Positions 1 through 8,456 of a stretch of DNA of 64,000 nucleotides are shown here, piece by piece (the stretch's first letter is position 1; every line of letters starts with the position of its first letter). Below the pieces are notes generated by a model. It was not told where the DNA came from and searched no databases. It worked only from the letters and a program-made list of their open reading frames with translations. The position numbers were made by a program, and so were the translations under genes. The DNA is from Eubacterium sp. (GTDB lineage Bacteria; Bacillota; Clostridia; Oscillospirales; Acutalibacteraceae), in NCBI GenBank assembly GCA_017886765.1, contig JAGHJI010000057.1, positions 18,884 to 82,883 on the forward strand, given 5' to 3'.

Positions 1-1
1 T

Positions 2-700
2 TCCGCCATCTTTCAGGCAATGCAGGGCGCTCCGGATAAAAAGTCAATAAAGAAAATTATTCTTACCGCGTCCGGCGGTCCGTTTTTCGGAAAAAAACTG
101 CCGGAACTTGAAAATGTAACGGCGGCTGACGCGCTGAAGCATCCCAACTGGGATATGGGCGCGAAAATAACCATAGACTCCGCTACCATGATGAATAAAG
201 GGCTGGAGTTTATTGAAGCCAAATGGCTTTTTGATATGCCGAATGACGATATTGAGATCGTTGTGCACCGGGAATCCGTCGTTCATTCCGCAATCGTGTA
301 TCAGGATAATTCGATGATCGCGCAGCTGGGCGTGCCGGATATGAGAATACCGATCCAGTATGCTCTGACTTATCCGGACAGAAAGCCGAGTCCGGTCAGG
401 GAGCTTTCGCTGGCGGATTACGGAAAGCTGACCTTCTTTGAGCCCGACTATGAAACGTTTAAATGTATCAACGTCTGTAAAAACGCCATTGATATGGGCG
501 GCCTGCATCCTGCTGCCGCCAACGGAGCGAATGAGGAAAGCGTAAGACTTTTCCTCGGCGGTAAAATTAAATTTACGGATATTGCATATCTTAATAACGA
601 GGCAATGCTGAATGCCTCTGATAAAAAAGATTTTTCTCTGGGCGATGTTCTGGAAGCGGACAGAGCCGCCCGTGAGTATGTAATTGAGGCGGTTAAGTGA
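2..700 (+). CDS. dxr: 1-deoxy-D-xylulose 5-phosphate reductoisomerase, C-terminal part
   Basis: Partial gene, open at the left edge; the reading frame runs from base 2. Dxr converts 1-deoxy-D-xylulose 5-phosphate to 2-C-methyl-D-erythritol 4-phosphate with NADPH, the committed step of the MEP isoprenoid pathway in the cytoplasm. The visible part starts at the SAIFQ segment, which follows the metal-binding DSEHSA region in the family. It continues through TASGGPF, the MGAKITIDSATMMNKG block and the HRESVVHS segment, and has the normal C-terminal helical domain (HPAAANGANE). It overlaps the next gene by 4 bp (GTGA). Neighbours rseP and ispG, the latter also a MEP gene, match the usual clostridial order. 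The call is secure; the N-terminal NADPH domain is outside the window. Confidence 0.95.
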   Translation, partial: SAIFQAMQGAPDKKSIKKIILTASGGPFFGKKLPELENVTAADALKHPNWDMGAKITIDSATMMNKGLEFIEAKWLFDMPNDDIEIVVHRESVVHSAIVYQDNSMIAQLGVPDMRIPIQYALTYPDRKPSPVRELSLADYGKLTFFEPDYETFKCINVCKNAIDMGGLHPAAANGANEESVRLFLGGKIKFTDIAYLNNEAMLNASDKKDFSLGDVLEADRAAREYVIEAVK

Positions 701-1737
701 GTTTAAGTTCAATTTGGAATACGGTTTATCCCATTTTAATTGCGATTCTTTTTTTTGAGCTGATTATTATTATTCACGAGGGCGGTCATTATTTTGCCGC
801 CAGACTGATGAAAATAAAGGTCAATGAATTTTCTGTGGGTATGGGTCCCAAGATTTTTCAGTTCACACACAAAGGGACCAAATATACCCTCAGATGGATA
901 TTGTTCGGCGGCTACTGCTCTATGGAGGGCGAGGACGAGGAAAGCGAAGACAAGAATGCCTTTGTCAATAAAAAGGTATGGCAGCGGATTTTTGTTGTGG
1001 TTGCCGGCGCCGTAATGAACCTGATCCTTGGTTTTGTGATCGTTCTGATCATCGTATGCTCCCAGAATCTTGTGGGCACCACGCAGGTTGCCAAGTTTGA
1101 TGACGCGGCGGTATCCTCTCAAAGCGGTCTTCAGGTGGGGGATACGATAAAGAGTATTGACGGTATGCGTGTTTATACCACAAATGATGTGCAGACCGGA
1201 CTTTCCAGGAGTCCTGACGGCACGGTGGATATGGTGGTAACACGTGACGGTAAAGATGTTGATCTGCAAGTTGAATTTGAAACCGACGAGTACGAGGGAA
1301 CCCGGTATATCGTAATGGATTTCTGGCTGAGAGGTGTGGAAAAGACTTTCGGCAATGTGATTGTTCAGACCTTCAAGGAATCGGTGTCCTATGCCAGAAT
1401 GGTATTTCTTTCCGTTCACGATTTGCTGACGGGGAGATACGGCCTGTCCGATTTGAGCGGACCTGTCGGCGCGGTGTCCGTGGTTTCAGACGCGGTTAAG
1501 ACCTCGGTTTATTCCATGCTCAGAATCATGGCTTTGCTTACCATCAACGTAGGTCTGTTCAATCTGTTCCCGATTCCTGCCCTTGACGGATGGCGGTTCT
1601 TCGTCCTTCTGGCGGAGGGTATTACCAGGAAAAAGCTGCCCGCTAAGGCGGAATATATCATAAACGCAGTGGGACTGGTCCTGCTTCTGGGACTGATGTG
1701 TGTCGTGACCTTCAGCGATATAACAAGGCTCTTTTAG
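697..1737 (+). CDS. rseP: RIP metalloprotease RseP (site-2 protease family)
   Basis: Intramembrane zinc metalloprotease of 346 residues. The family cleaves transmembrane anti-sigma factors and leftover signal peptides. HEGGH, matching HExxH, is at about residues 28-32 in the first membrane helix. A PDZ domain follows at roughly 125-195, and the second catalytic motif reads NLFPIPALDG, supplying the third zinc ligand, before C-terminal membrane helices. The start is GTG, overlapping the dxr stop, with GAGG eight bases upstream. In Gram-positive bacteria the name RasP is also used. Its place between dxr and ispG is the normal clostridial context and implies co-transcription. The substrate cannot be told from sequence. 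Confidence 0.93.
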   Translation: MSLSSIWNTVYPILIAILFFELIIIIHEGGHYFAARLMKIKVNEFSVGMGPKIFQFTHKGTKYTLRWILFGGYCSMEGEDEESEDKNAFVNKKVWQRIFVVVAGAVMNLILGFVIVLIIVCSQNLVGTTQVAKFDDAAVSSQSGLQVGDTIKSIDGMRVYTTNDVQTGLSRSPDGTVDMVVTRDGKDVDLQVEFETDEYEGTRYIVMDFWLRGVEKTFGNVIVQTFKESVSYARMVFLSVHDLLTGRYGLSDLSGPVGAVSVVSDAVKTSVYSMLRIMALLTINVGLFNLFPIPALDGWRFFVLLAEGITRKKLPAKAEYIINAVGLVLLLGLMCVVTFSDITRLF

Positions 1738-1782
1738 ATTATAATTTGATATCTTGCTTAACCATACAAAAGGATTGAAAAT

Positions 1783-2832
1783 ATGGAAAGAAGAAAAAGT
1801 AAAAAAATAAAACTCAAAAATACTTTTATCGGCGGAGACAGTGATATACTCGTGCAGAGCATGCTGAATATTCCGGCAAGGGATATAGAAGGCTCCGTGG
1901 CACAGGCGAAGGAGCTTGCCGCGGCAGGCTGTCAGGTGATACGCTTTGCTGTACCGAACAAGGAAGCGCTGGCGCTGATTGAGCCGATAAAGGAAGCCGT
2001 TGATGTTCCGTTGGTTGCGGATATTCATTTTGATTACCGGCTGGCGCTGGGAGCGGCTGAACGCGGGATAGATAAGATCCGTATCAATCCGGGGAATATA
2101 GGTGATGATTCACGCGTGAAAGCGGTGGCAGACGCCTGTAAGCAAAGGAATATTCCCATCCGGATCGGCGTCAATTCCGGTTCTCTTGAAAAGGAAATCC
2201 TTGCCCGATACGGTTCTCCCACACCTCAGGCAATGGTGGAGTCTGCGCTGTATCATGCGAGGCTCCTGGAAAAATTTGATTTTGATGATATTGTCATTTC
2301 CATAAAATCATCGGATGTTAAAACTATGATAACCGCCTACGAGCTTGCGGCGCAGCAGTGCGATTATCCGCTTCATCTCGGTGTGACGGAGGCCGGCACG
2401 GAAAGAATGGGAATTATTAAATCCGCTGTGGGTATCGGTTCCCTTCTTGCCCACGGAATCGGCGACACGATCCGAGTCAGTCTGACCGACTCGCCCGTTA
2501 AAGAGGTTTTCGCCGCTTTTGATATATTAAAAGCTTTAGGGCTGAAAAACGACAGCCCGTATCTGATATCCTGTCCCACCTGCGGCAGAACAAAAATTGA
2601 CCTTGTATCCCTGGCCAAACAGGTGGAGGACAGACTCAGGGACTGCAAAAAGCCCATAAAGGTTGCCGTAATGGGTTGCGTTGTAAACGGACCGGGAGAG
2701 GCTAAAGAGGCCGATATCGGCATTGCCGGAGGCGATGGAAACGGCCTTATATTCAAAAAAGGCGAAATACTGCGCAAGGTTGATGAAAAAGATCTGCTTG
2801 AAGAATTAATGAAAGAAATTGAGAAGTTGTGA
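1783..2832 (+). CDS. ispG: 4-hydroxy-3-methylbut-2-en-1-yl diphosphate synthase (flavodoxin)
   Basis: IspG (GcpE), 349 residues, bacterial short form without the extra domain seen in plants. It reductively opens 2-C-methyl-D-erythritol 2,4-cyclodiphosphate to HMBPP in the MEP pathway, using a [4Fe-4S] cluster. The N-terminal half is a TIM barrel (QSMLNIPARD; VPLVADIHFDYRLAL; KIRINPGNIG). The C-terminal part has the cluster motifs SCPTCGRT near residue 263 and MGCVVNGPGE near 297. It ends one base into polC. With dxr upstream, two MEP enzymes share this operon. Nothing unusual was seen. Confidence 0.97.
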   Translation: MERRKSKKIKLKNTFIGGDSDILVQSMLNIPARDIEGSVAQAKELAAAGCQVIRFAVPNKEALALIEPIKEAVDVPLVADIHFDYRLALGAAERGIDKIRINPGNIGDDSRVKAVADACKQRNIPIRIGVNSGSLEKEILARYGSPTPQAMVESALYHARLLEKFDFDDIVISIKSSDVKTMITAYELAAQQCDYPLHLGVTEAGTERMGIIKSAVGIGSLLAHGIGDTIRVSLTDSPVKEVFAAFDILKALGLKNDSPYLISCPTCGRTKIDLVSLAKQVEDRLRDCKKPIKVAVMGCVVNGPGEAKEADIGIAGGDGNGLIFKKGEILRKVDEKDLLEELMKEIEKL

Positions 2833-5800
2833 TGAATAGATTTTCAGATTTATTTTCTGATTATATCGACAGTGAAATCATTGCCGACATCGGTAACGGG
2901 GAAATTTATTCCTTTACCGTGTCAAGAGAAAAGAGAACGCTCGCCATCGGTCTGTACCTCGACCGCTTTTTGGGCTATAGTAAGATTTTACAGGCTGAAA
3001 AGGCGATTGAAAGATCGATTGCTTTACATAAAGTTACGATAAATCCTGTGTTTCCGAAATCGGAATTTTCCCTGAACAATATGGAGAATATCCTCGAGTA
3101 CGCAAAGAGGGATACCCCCGCCGCCAACGGTTTTTTTGAGGGTGCCGAGGCGGAGATCGAGGACAACATCCTCACCGTCTTTCTGAAAAAGGGCGGCAAG
3201 GAGGTCCTGGAGGCGCAGAAGGTCGGCTCCGTAGTGTCCGCTATGCTTTATAAGCTTTTTAAAGTGGATTACGATGTGAATTTTCTGGAGGTACAGCAAT
3301 TTGACATTGAAAAGGCTGTCAAAGAGGCAGTTGAGGAAAAGCATAAGCAGGAGGAAATAAAGAAAGAAGAAAAGGAAAAGAATACCGTTCACGAGCCATG
3401 GGGCGAATTGCCGCTTTATAAGGATACAGTAAAAAACATTTACGGCAAAACGCTCCGTGATACCCCGACTGCAATCAAGGATATTACCACCGAAGACGGA
3501 TACATTACCGTATGGGGCGATGTGTTTGATTCAGAGGTGAGGGATACCAAGCGCGGCACAAACCGTATCTTCAATTTCAATATTACCGACTACACCTCGT
3601 CCATTACGGTGAAGATGTTTGAGGACAGGCGCGTCATCGACCCGCTTATTGAAAAACTCAACGACTGCAAAACGGTTGTGATCAACGGCGCGTATCAGTT
3701 TGATACCTTTTCAAATCAGTACGTTCTCCATCCGTTTTCCATTTCAAGCGTTAAGAAAATTGAGAAAATGGATAACGCGCCGGAAAAAAGAATTGAACTG
3801 CACCTGCATACCTCTATGTCTGAAATGGACGCCATATCCGCTCCCAAGCTCCTTGTAAAAAGAGCAATCAGCTGGGGGCACAAAGCGATTGCGGTTACGG
3901 ACCACGGGGTTGTTCAGGCATTGCCCGAGGCATATAACGCGGCCAAGGGTAAAATTAAACTGATTCTCGGTATGGAGGGATATCTGGTAGACGATGAAAA
4001 GTATCCCGATTTTATGAAACTCAAGCGCAAACAGTTTAAGCGCCATCATATTATCCTGCTGGTCAAGGAAGATACCTCAATGGATGAGTCGATTCCCAAG
4101 GAGGAACGTAAATACGGCAGAAAGAATTTATACGAGATGATATCCTCGTCAAATATAAAAACATTTAAATCCCGTCCGCTTATACCCAAAAGTATGCTTG
4201 CCGCAAAGAGAGATGGTCTGATCATCGGCTCCGCCTGCGAGCAGGGAGAACTGTATCAGGCGATTTTGAATAACGAGCCTGAAGAGAGAATTGAGGAAAT
4301 CGCCTCGTTTTATGATTATCTTGAAATTCAGCCAAACGGTAATAACGCCTTTATGATAAGGTCAAACCGTGAGCCTTATGACAAGATTCACAGCGAGCAG
4401 GATTTAATTAATATCAATCAGAAAATCATTGAGATTGCCGACAGGCTGGGCAAGCTGGTTGTAGCAACCGGAGACGTCCATTTCCTTGATGAAAAGGACG
4501 CCAAGTTCAGAGCTATTATTATGGCGTCAAAAGGTTTTGATGACGCGGACAATCAGGCGCCCCTTTATTTCAAAACGACGGATGAAATGCTGGAGGATTT
4601 CGCCTGGGCAGGGGATAGGGCAAAGGAATTTGTCATTGATAATCCCAACAAGATCGCGGATATGATTATGGACGATATTCCGCCGATTCCGCCGGGAACT
4701 TTCCAGCCGCATATTGACGGCGCCAATGAAGAACTGACCGAAAAATGCTGGGCAAAGGCGAAAGCGTTGTACGGGGACCCGGTTCCCGAATATGTGGCGG
4801 ACAGGCTTCAGCGTGAGCTGGATTCCATAATCGGTCACGGCTTCGGCGTGCTTTATGTAATCGCCAAGCGCCTGGTTGAGGAAAGCGAGAGAAACGGCTA
4901 TTTGGTCGGCTCCAGGGGTTCCGTCGGCTCCTCTTTCGCCGCGCATATGGCGGGCATATCGGAAGTTAATCCGCTGGCGCCCCATTACTACTGTAAAAAA
5001 TGCAAGCACAGTGAATTTTTCACGCATGGAGAAGTTGGTTCGGGATTTGATCTGCCTGCCAAGAACTGCCCCAACTGCGGCACGCCTATGAAACGTGACG
5101 GGCACGAAATCCCCTTTGAAACCTTTTTGGGATTTGACGGCGACAAGGAGCCGGATATCGACCTTAACTTTTCAGGCGAATATCAGTCCCAGTCCCACAG
5201 ATATACGGAAGAGCTTTTCGGTAAGGAATACGTGTTTAAAGCCGGTACGATGGCAACGGTGGCTGACAAAACGGCGTACGGCTATGTTATGAAATACCTT
5301 GACGAGCGCGGACTCGCCGCCACAACGCCGAAAGCGGAGATTGAAAGGCTTACCGAAGGTTGTACCGGAATAAAGCGTACAACAGGACAACATCCCGGCG
5401 GAATGGTCGTTGTGCCGGATAAGTACACGGTAGAGGATTTTACGCCCATACAATATCCGTCAAATGATGAAAAGAAGGGTACATACACCACCCATTTTGA
5501 CTTTAAAAATTCCCTTCACGATACGCTCTTAAAGCTGGACGAGCTGGGCCACGATAATCCTACGTTATATAAGTATCTGGAAGATTCAACAGGAATACCT
5601 GTTATGGATGTTGACCTGTCAGACCCGAATCTGTACAAGCTCATTACTTCGACTGAGCCTATCGGTGTTTCGCCGGATGATATTGACTGCAACACGGGTA
5701 CGCTGGCCATTCCCGAAATGGGCACTCCGTTTGTAATCGGCATGCTTGAGGAGGCCCAGCCAAAGACTTTTGCCGACCTTTTGCAGATATCCGGTCTGTC

Positions 5801-6629
5801 ACACGGTACGGACGTATGGCTTGGAAACGCGCAGGAGCTTATAAAATCAGGCACCTGTAATATTTCCCAGGTTATAGGCTGTCGTGACGATATTATGACC
5901 TATCTTATCCACAAGACGGAAGAGTATGAAAGAAATACAGGCAAGGAATCGCCGCTGAGCAAAAAAGACTGTTTCAAGATTATGGAATATACCCGTAAGG
6001 GTAAAGCGCCCAAGGAGCTTCCTCCTTATGAGGAAGCAATGAAAACCGTTGGCGTTGAACAGTGGTATATTGACTCATGCTATAAGATTAAGTATATGTT
6101 TCCTAAAGCGCATGCCGCGGCTTATGTTATTGCCGCTTTGCGCCTGGCTTGGTATAAGATATATCATCCCATTCATTTTTATTCGGCTTATTTCACGGTT
6201 CGAGGTGACGCGATTGACGCTGTTGCCGCTGTTGAAGGCAAAACAGCCGTAAAAAAGAAAATGGAGGAAATAAAACGTAAGGGAAATGACAAAACGGCTA
6301 AGGACGAGAGCACATATGTTGTCCTGCAGATTGTCATTGAAATGCTTGCCAGGGGAATTGAATTTTTGCCGGTGGATATCTATAAATCCGATGCGAGAAT
6401 CTATAGAATAGAGGACGGCAAGATCCGTCTGCCGTTCGGCGCAATAGACGGAATAGGCGAGAACGCGGCCAACGCCATTGCAAAATCCCGCGATGACGGC
6501 AACGGCGAGTTTATGTCATACGATGATCTTATGGCGCGCGCCGGCATCGGCAAGAGTGTTGTGGATTCTCTCAGAGAAGCGGGAGCGCTGGGAGATATGC
6601 CGGAGTCAAATCAGATTTCGTTATTTTAG
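2832..6629 (+). CDS. polC: DNA polymerase III PolC, form lacking the DEDDh exonuclease insert
   Basis: Gram-positive replicative polymerase, 1265 residues from ATG 2832, whose first base is the last base of the ispG stop; a GTG three bases earlier is the alternative. Order seen: N-terminal domain, OB fold (about 225-310), PHP domain, zinc ribbon (CKKC near 721 and CPNC near 746), polymerase palm (PDIDLNFSGEY near 775), fingers (TTGQHPGG; HGTDVWLGNAQEL; FPKAHAAAY), HhH region, and a terminal QISLF clamp-binding motif. The PHP metal ligands are present: H324, H326, D357, H358, E382, H405, C469, D548 and H550. Canonical PolC (about 1437 residues in Bacillus) carries a roughly 170-residue proofreading exonuclease inside PHP, after the segment equal to GMEGYLVDD here. 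In this protein that point runs straight on into the RHHIILLVK strand, so the exonuclease is missing, with no frameshift. The polymerase call is certain. Confidence 0.97.
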   Translation: MNRFSDLFSDYIDSEIIADIGNGEIYSFTVSREKRTLAIGLYLDRFLGYSKILQAEKAIERSIALHKVTINPVFPKSEFSLNNMENILEYAKRDTPAANGFFEGAEAEIEDNILTVFLKKGGKEVLEAQKVGSVVSAMLYKLFKVDYDVNFLEVQQFDIEKAVKEAVEEKHKQEEIKKEEKEKNTVHEPWGELPLYKDTVKNIYGKTLRDTPTAIKDITTEDGYITVWGDVFDSEVRDTKRGTNRIFNFNITDYTSSITVKMFEDRRVIDPLIEKLNDCKTVVINGAYQFDTFSNQYVLHPFSISSVKKIEKMDNAPEKRIELHLHTSMSEMDAISAPKLLVKRAISWGHKAIAVTDHGVVQALPEAYNAAKGKIKLILGMEGYLVDDEKYPDFMKLKRKQFKRHHIILLVKEDTSMDESIPKEERKYGRKNLYEMISSSNIKTFKSRPLIPKSMLAAKRDGLIIGSACEQGELYQAILNNEPEERIEEIASFYDYLEIQPNGNNAFMIRSNREPYDKIHSEQDLININQKIIEIADRLGKLVVATGDVHFLDEKDAKFRAIIMASKGFDDADNQAPLYFKTTDEMLEDFAWAGDRAKEFVIDNPNKIADMIMDDIPPIPPGTFQPHIDGANEELTEKCWAKAKALYGDPVPEYVADRLQRELDSIIGHGFGVLYVIAKRLVEESERNGYLVGSRGSVGSSFAAHMAGISEVNPLAPHYYCKKCKHSEFFTHGEVGSGFDLPAKNCPNCGTPMKRDGHEIPFETFLGFDGDKEPDIDLNFSGEYQSQSHRYTEELFGKEYVFKAGTMATVADKTAYGYVMKYLDERGLAATTPKAEIERLTEGCTGIKRTTGQHPGGMVVVPDKYTVEDFTPIQYPSNDEKKGTYTTHFDFKNSLHDTLLKLDELGHDNPTLYKYLEDSTGIPVMDVDLSDPNLYKLITSTEPIGVSPDDIDCNTGTLAIPEMGTPFVIGMLEEAQPKTFADLLQISGLSHGTDVWLGNAQELIKSGTCNISQVIGCRDDIMTYLIHKTEEYERNTGKESPLSKKDCFKIMEYTRKGKAPKELPPYEEAMKTVGVEQWYIDSCYKIKYMFPKAHAAAYVIAALRLAWYKIYHPIHFYSAYFTVRGDAIDAVAAVEGKTAVKKKMEEIKRKGNDKTAKDESTYVVLQIVIEMLARGIEFLPVDIYKSDARIYRIEDGKIRLPFGAIDGIGENAANAIAKSRDDGNGEFMSYDDLMARAGIGKSVVDSLREAGALGDMPESNQISLF

Positions 6630-6751
6630 CTGTTTGCCCGCCGTAACACAATTACAACCATAGGAGCTATTACCAATCGCCCGTCATATAATTTGCGCTG
6701 CGCTCAATGCGCACAGCGGCGCAGGGTACGTAAATAAAATATGATTTATAC

Positions 6752-6780
6752 TTGACACAGTTGATTTAATATGGTAGCAT
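6752..6780 (+). promoter_or_regulatory. Sigma-A-type promoter of the his operon
   Basis: TTGACA at 6752-6757, a 17-bp spacer, and TAGCAT at 6775-6780. It lies in the 197-bp gap after polC and 47 bp before the first his gene. The -10 box forms the left end of a perfect inverted repeat, so transcription is probably controlled there. The rest of the gap (6630-6750) holds only a GC-rich imperfect hairpin at about 6693-6725 without a T-run. Confidence 0.8.
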
Positions 6781-6800
6781 AGTAGCACTCTACTATGCTA
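6775..6800 (+). promoter_or_regulatory. Operator-like palindrome on the his promoter
   Basis: TAGCATAGTAG (6775-6785), CACT, CTACTATGCTA (6790-6800): perfect 11-bp arms around a 4-bp centre. The left arm contains the -10 box and the right arm covers the expected transcription start, the geometry of a repressor site. TrpR-family regulators (YerC/HisR) are known to control histidine genes in Firmicutes, and CTA-rich dyads suit that family; naming the regulator is inference. As RNA it would also fold into a hairpin, but no T-run follows. Confidence 0.65.
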
Positions 6801-6826
6801 AAGTACACAAAGTCAGGGAGAAAAGT

Positions 6827-8440
6827 ATGAAAAGATATTCCAAATTAACGCCTCAGGGCAGCAGGGACCTGCTTTTTGAGGAATGTGACGACCGAAGAAG
6901 AGTGGAAACCATACTTTCCGGTCTGTTTAAAGAGCAAAATTACCGCAAGGTCATGACGCCCACAATTGAATTTTTTGACGTTTTTAACAGTGATAATCTG
7001 GGTATTGAAGCGGAGGAAATGTATAAGCTTTCCGATAATCAGGGCAGAACGACCGTACTCCGTCCTGACAACACGGCGCCAATCGCCCGTCTTGTCGCCA
7101 CAAGGCTTTCCGACAGCGATTTCCCCGTAAGGCTTTATTATAATCAGAATATCTACGTCCGCAACAAACAGCTTGCCGGACGCTGCGATGAAATCGAGCA
7201 AAGCGGAATTGAACTGATTGGCGACGGCAGTATGGACGCTGATATTGAGGTTATCTCCATGGCGTATGAGGCTCTTAAGCGCAACGACGTTCCGTCCTTT
7301 AAGCTGGAACTTTGTCATGCCGGATTTTTTAACGCCATTCTTGATAAAATGAATTTGACGCCGTCCCGGAAAGCGGATATCTGCAGCTTAATTGAGGGTA
7401 AGAATTATTCCGCTTTAGGCGATATGCTGGATCAAATGGGAGAGAGCACTGAGGCGGATATCATCAAGAAACTTCCCAGACTGTTCGGTGATGTAAAGGT
7501 TATAGATGAAGCCAAGTCGCTTTATGATAATCCTGAGGCAAATCAGGCGCTTGATTATCTCAGGGAGGTTTATGAGAAACTCTGCTCGCTTGGTTTTAAG
7601 GATAATATTTTAATTGATTTAAGCTTGGTAAACAGAAGCAATTATTATACCGGCGTTATTTTCCGGGGCTATGTACAGGGAAGCGGCGTTACGATCCTTT
7701 CCGGAGGACGTTATGACAACCTGATTGCCCAGTTCGGTCTGGATGCGCCTGCTGTAGGCTTCGGCGTTGATGTAAACGCCCTTTGTGATATTATGCGTGA
7801 GGAGATCAACATTGATCGTCCTCTGCGGATCGCGCTCACAAAGGGCAGGCTGGAGAAGTCATCGGTCGCCTTGTTCAAAACGATGGGGCTGGATACCACC
7901 GAGCTGGAGAATAAGGGCAGACGTCTTATTCTTCCGGTCGGCGATTACGAGGCAGTCCTTTCAAAAGCGCCGGATGTGATTACCTATGTGGAGCACGGTG
8001 TGTGTGATATCGGCGTCGTGGGCAAGGATACCATTGTGGAGCACGGCAATTCCTTTTATGAGGTCATTGACCTGAATATCGGCAAATGCCGTTTCGCTCT
8101 TGCCTGTCCCAAGGGCACAGATTTCTTCTCAGGCTATAAGAGAAAAGTCGTGGCAAGTAAATATCCGAGAGTCGCGCGGGAGTATTTTAAGTCCAAGGGT
8201 ATGGATGTGGATATTATCAAGATCGAAGGCAGCGTTGAGCTTGCGCCCCTCCTGGGTCTTGCCGACGGTATTGTGGACATTGTGGAGACCGGTTCCACAC
8301 TTAAGGAAAACGGACTGGAGGTCGTTGATGAAATCATGCCGATTTCCGCAAGGGTCATTGTAAATATGGCGTCAATGAAACTCAGAAAAGAAGAAATCGA
8401 GAATTTCCTGAACGATTTGGAATTAGCGTCCCAGGTATAG
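6827..8440 (+). CDS. hisZ-hisG: ATP phosphoribosyltransferase, HisZ-HisG fusion
   Basis: A 537-residue fusion. Residues 1 to about 325 are HisZ, a catalytically inactive histidyl-tRNA-synthetase paralogue that regulates ATP phosphoribosyltransferase: LTPQGSRDLLFEE, TTVLRPDNTAPIAR, EQSGIELIGDG, and the SGGRYDNL...GFGVDV segment. From about residue 332 (LRIALTKGRLEKS) it becomes the short catalytic HisG, with GVVGKDTI, the ADGIVDIVETGSTL phosphoribosyl-binding loop and the end of a short-form enzyme without its own regulatory domain. HisG makes phosphoribosyl-ATP from ATP and PRPP, the first and feedback-controlled step of histidine synthesis. Short HisG normally needs a separate HisZ; here both are one chain. 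An SD-like AGGGAG lies upstream of the ATG. First gene of the operon. Confidence 0.93.
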   Translation: MKRYSKLTPQGSRDLLFEECDDRRRVETILSGLFKEQNYRKVMTPTIEFFDVFNSDNLGIEAEEMYKLSDNQGRTTVLRPDNTAPIARLVATRLSDSDFPVRLYYNQNIYVRNKQLAGRCDEIEQSGIELIGDGSMDADIEVISMAYEALKRNDVPSFKLELCHAGFFNAILDKMNLTPSRKADICSLIEGKNYSALGDMLDQMGESTEADIIKKLPRLFGDVKVIDEAKSLYDNPEANQALDYLREVYEKLCSLGFKDNILIDLSLVNRSNYYTGVIFRGYVQGSGVTILSGGRYDNLIAQFGLDAPAVGFGVDVNALCDIMREEINIDRPLRIALTKGRLEKSSVALFKTMGLDTTELENKGRRLILPVGDYEAVLSKAPDVITYVEHGVCDIGVVGKDTIVEHGNSFYEVIDLNIGKCRFALACPKGTDFFSGYKRKVVASKYPRVAREYFKSKGMDVDIIKIEGSVELAPLLGLADGIVDIVETGSTLKENGLEVVDEIMPISARVIVNMASMKLRKEEIENFLNDLELASQV

Positions 8441-8456
8441 ATAAGAGGTATGGACT

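Noticed and set aside
3990..4040. Frameshift or deletion artefact in polC at the missing exonuclease
   Set aside because: The frame is continuous and the flanking residues join at the precise domain boundary with sensible sequence; an assembly error cannot be excluded without reads but nothing in the sequence points to it.
6630..6826. T-box or histidine attenuator leader upstream of the his operon
   Set aside because: Only about 45 nt separate the promoter from the first gene, with no T-box sequence and no histidine codon run.
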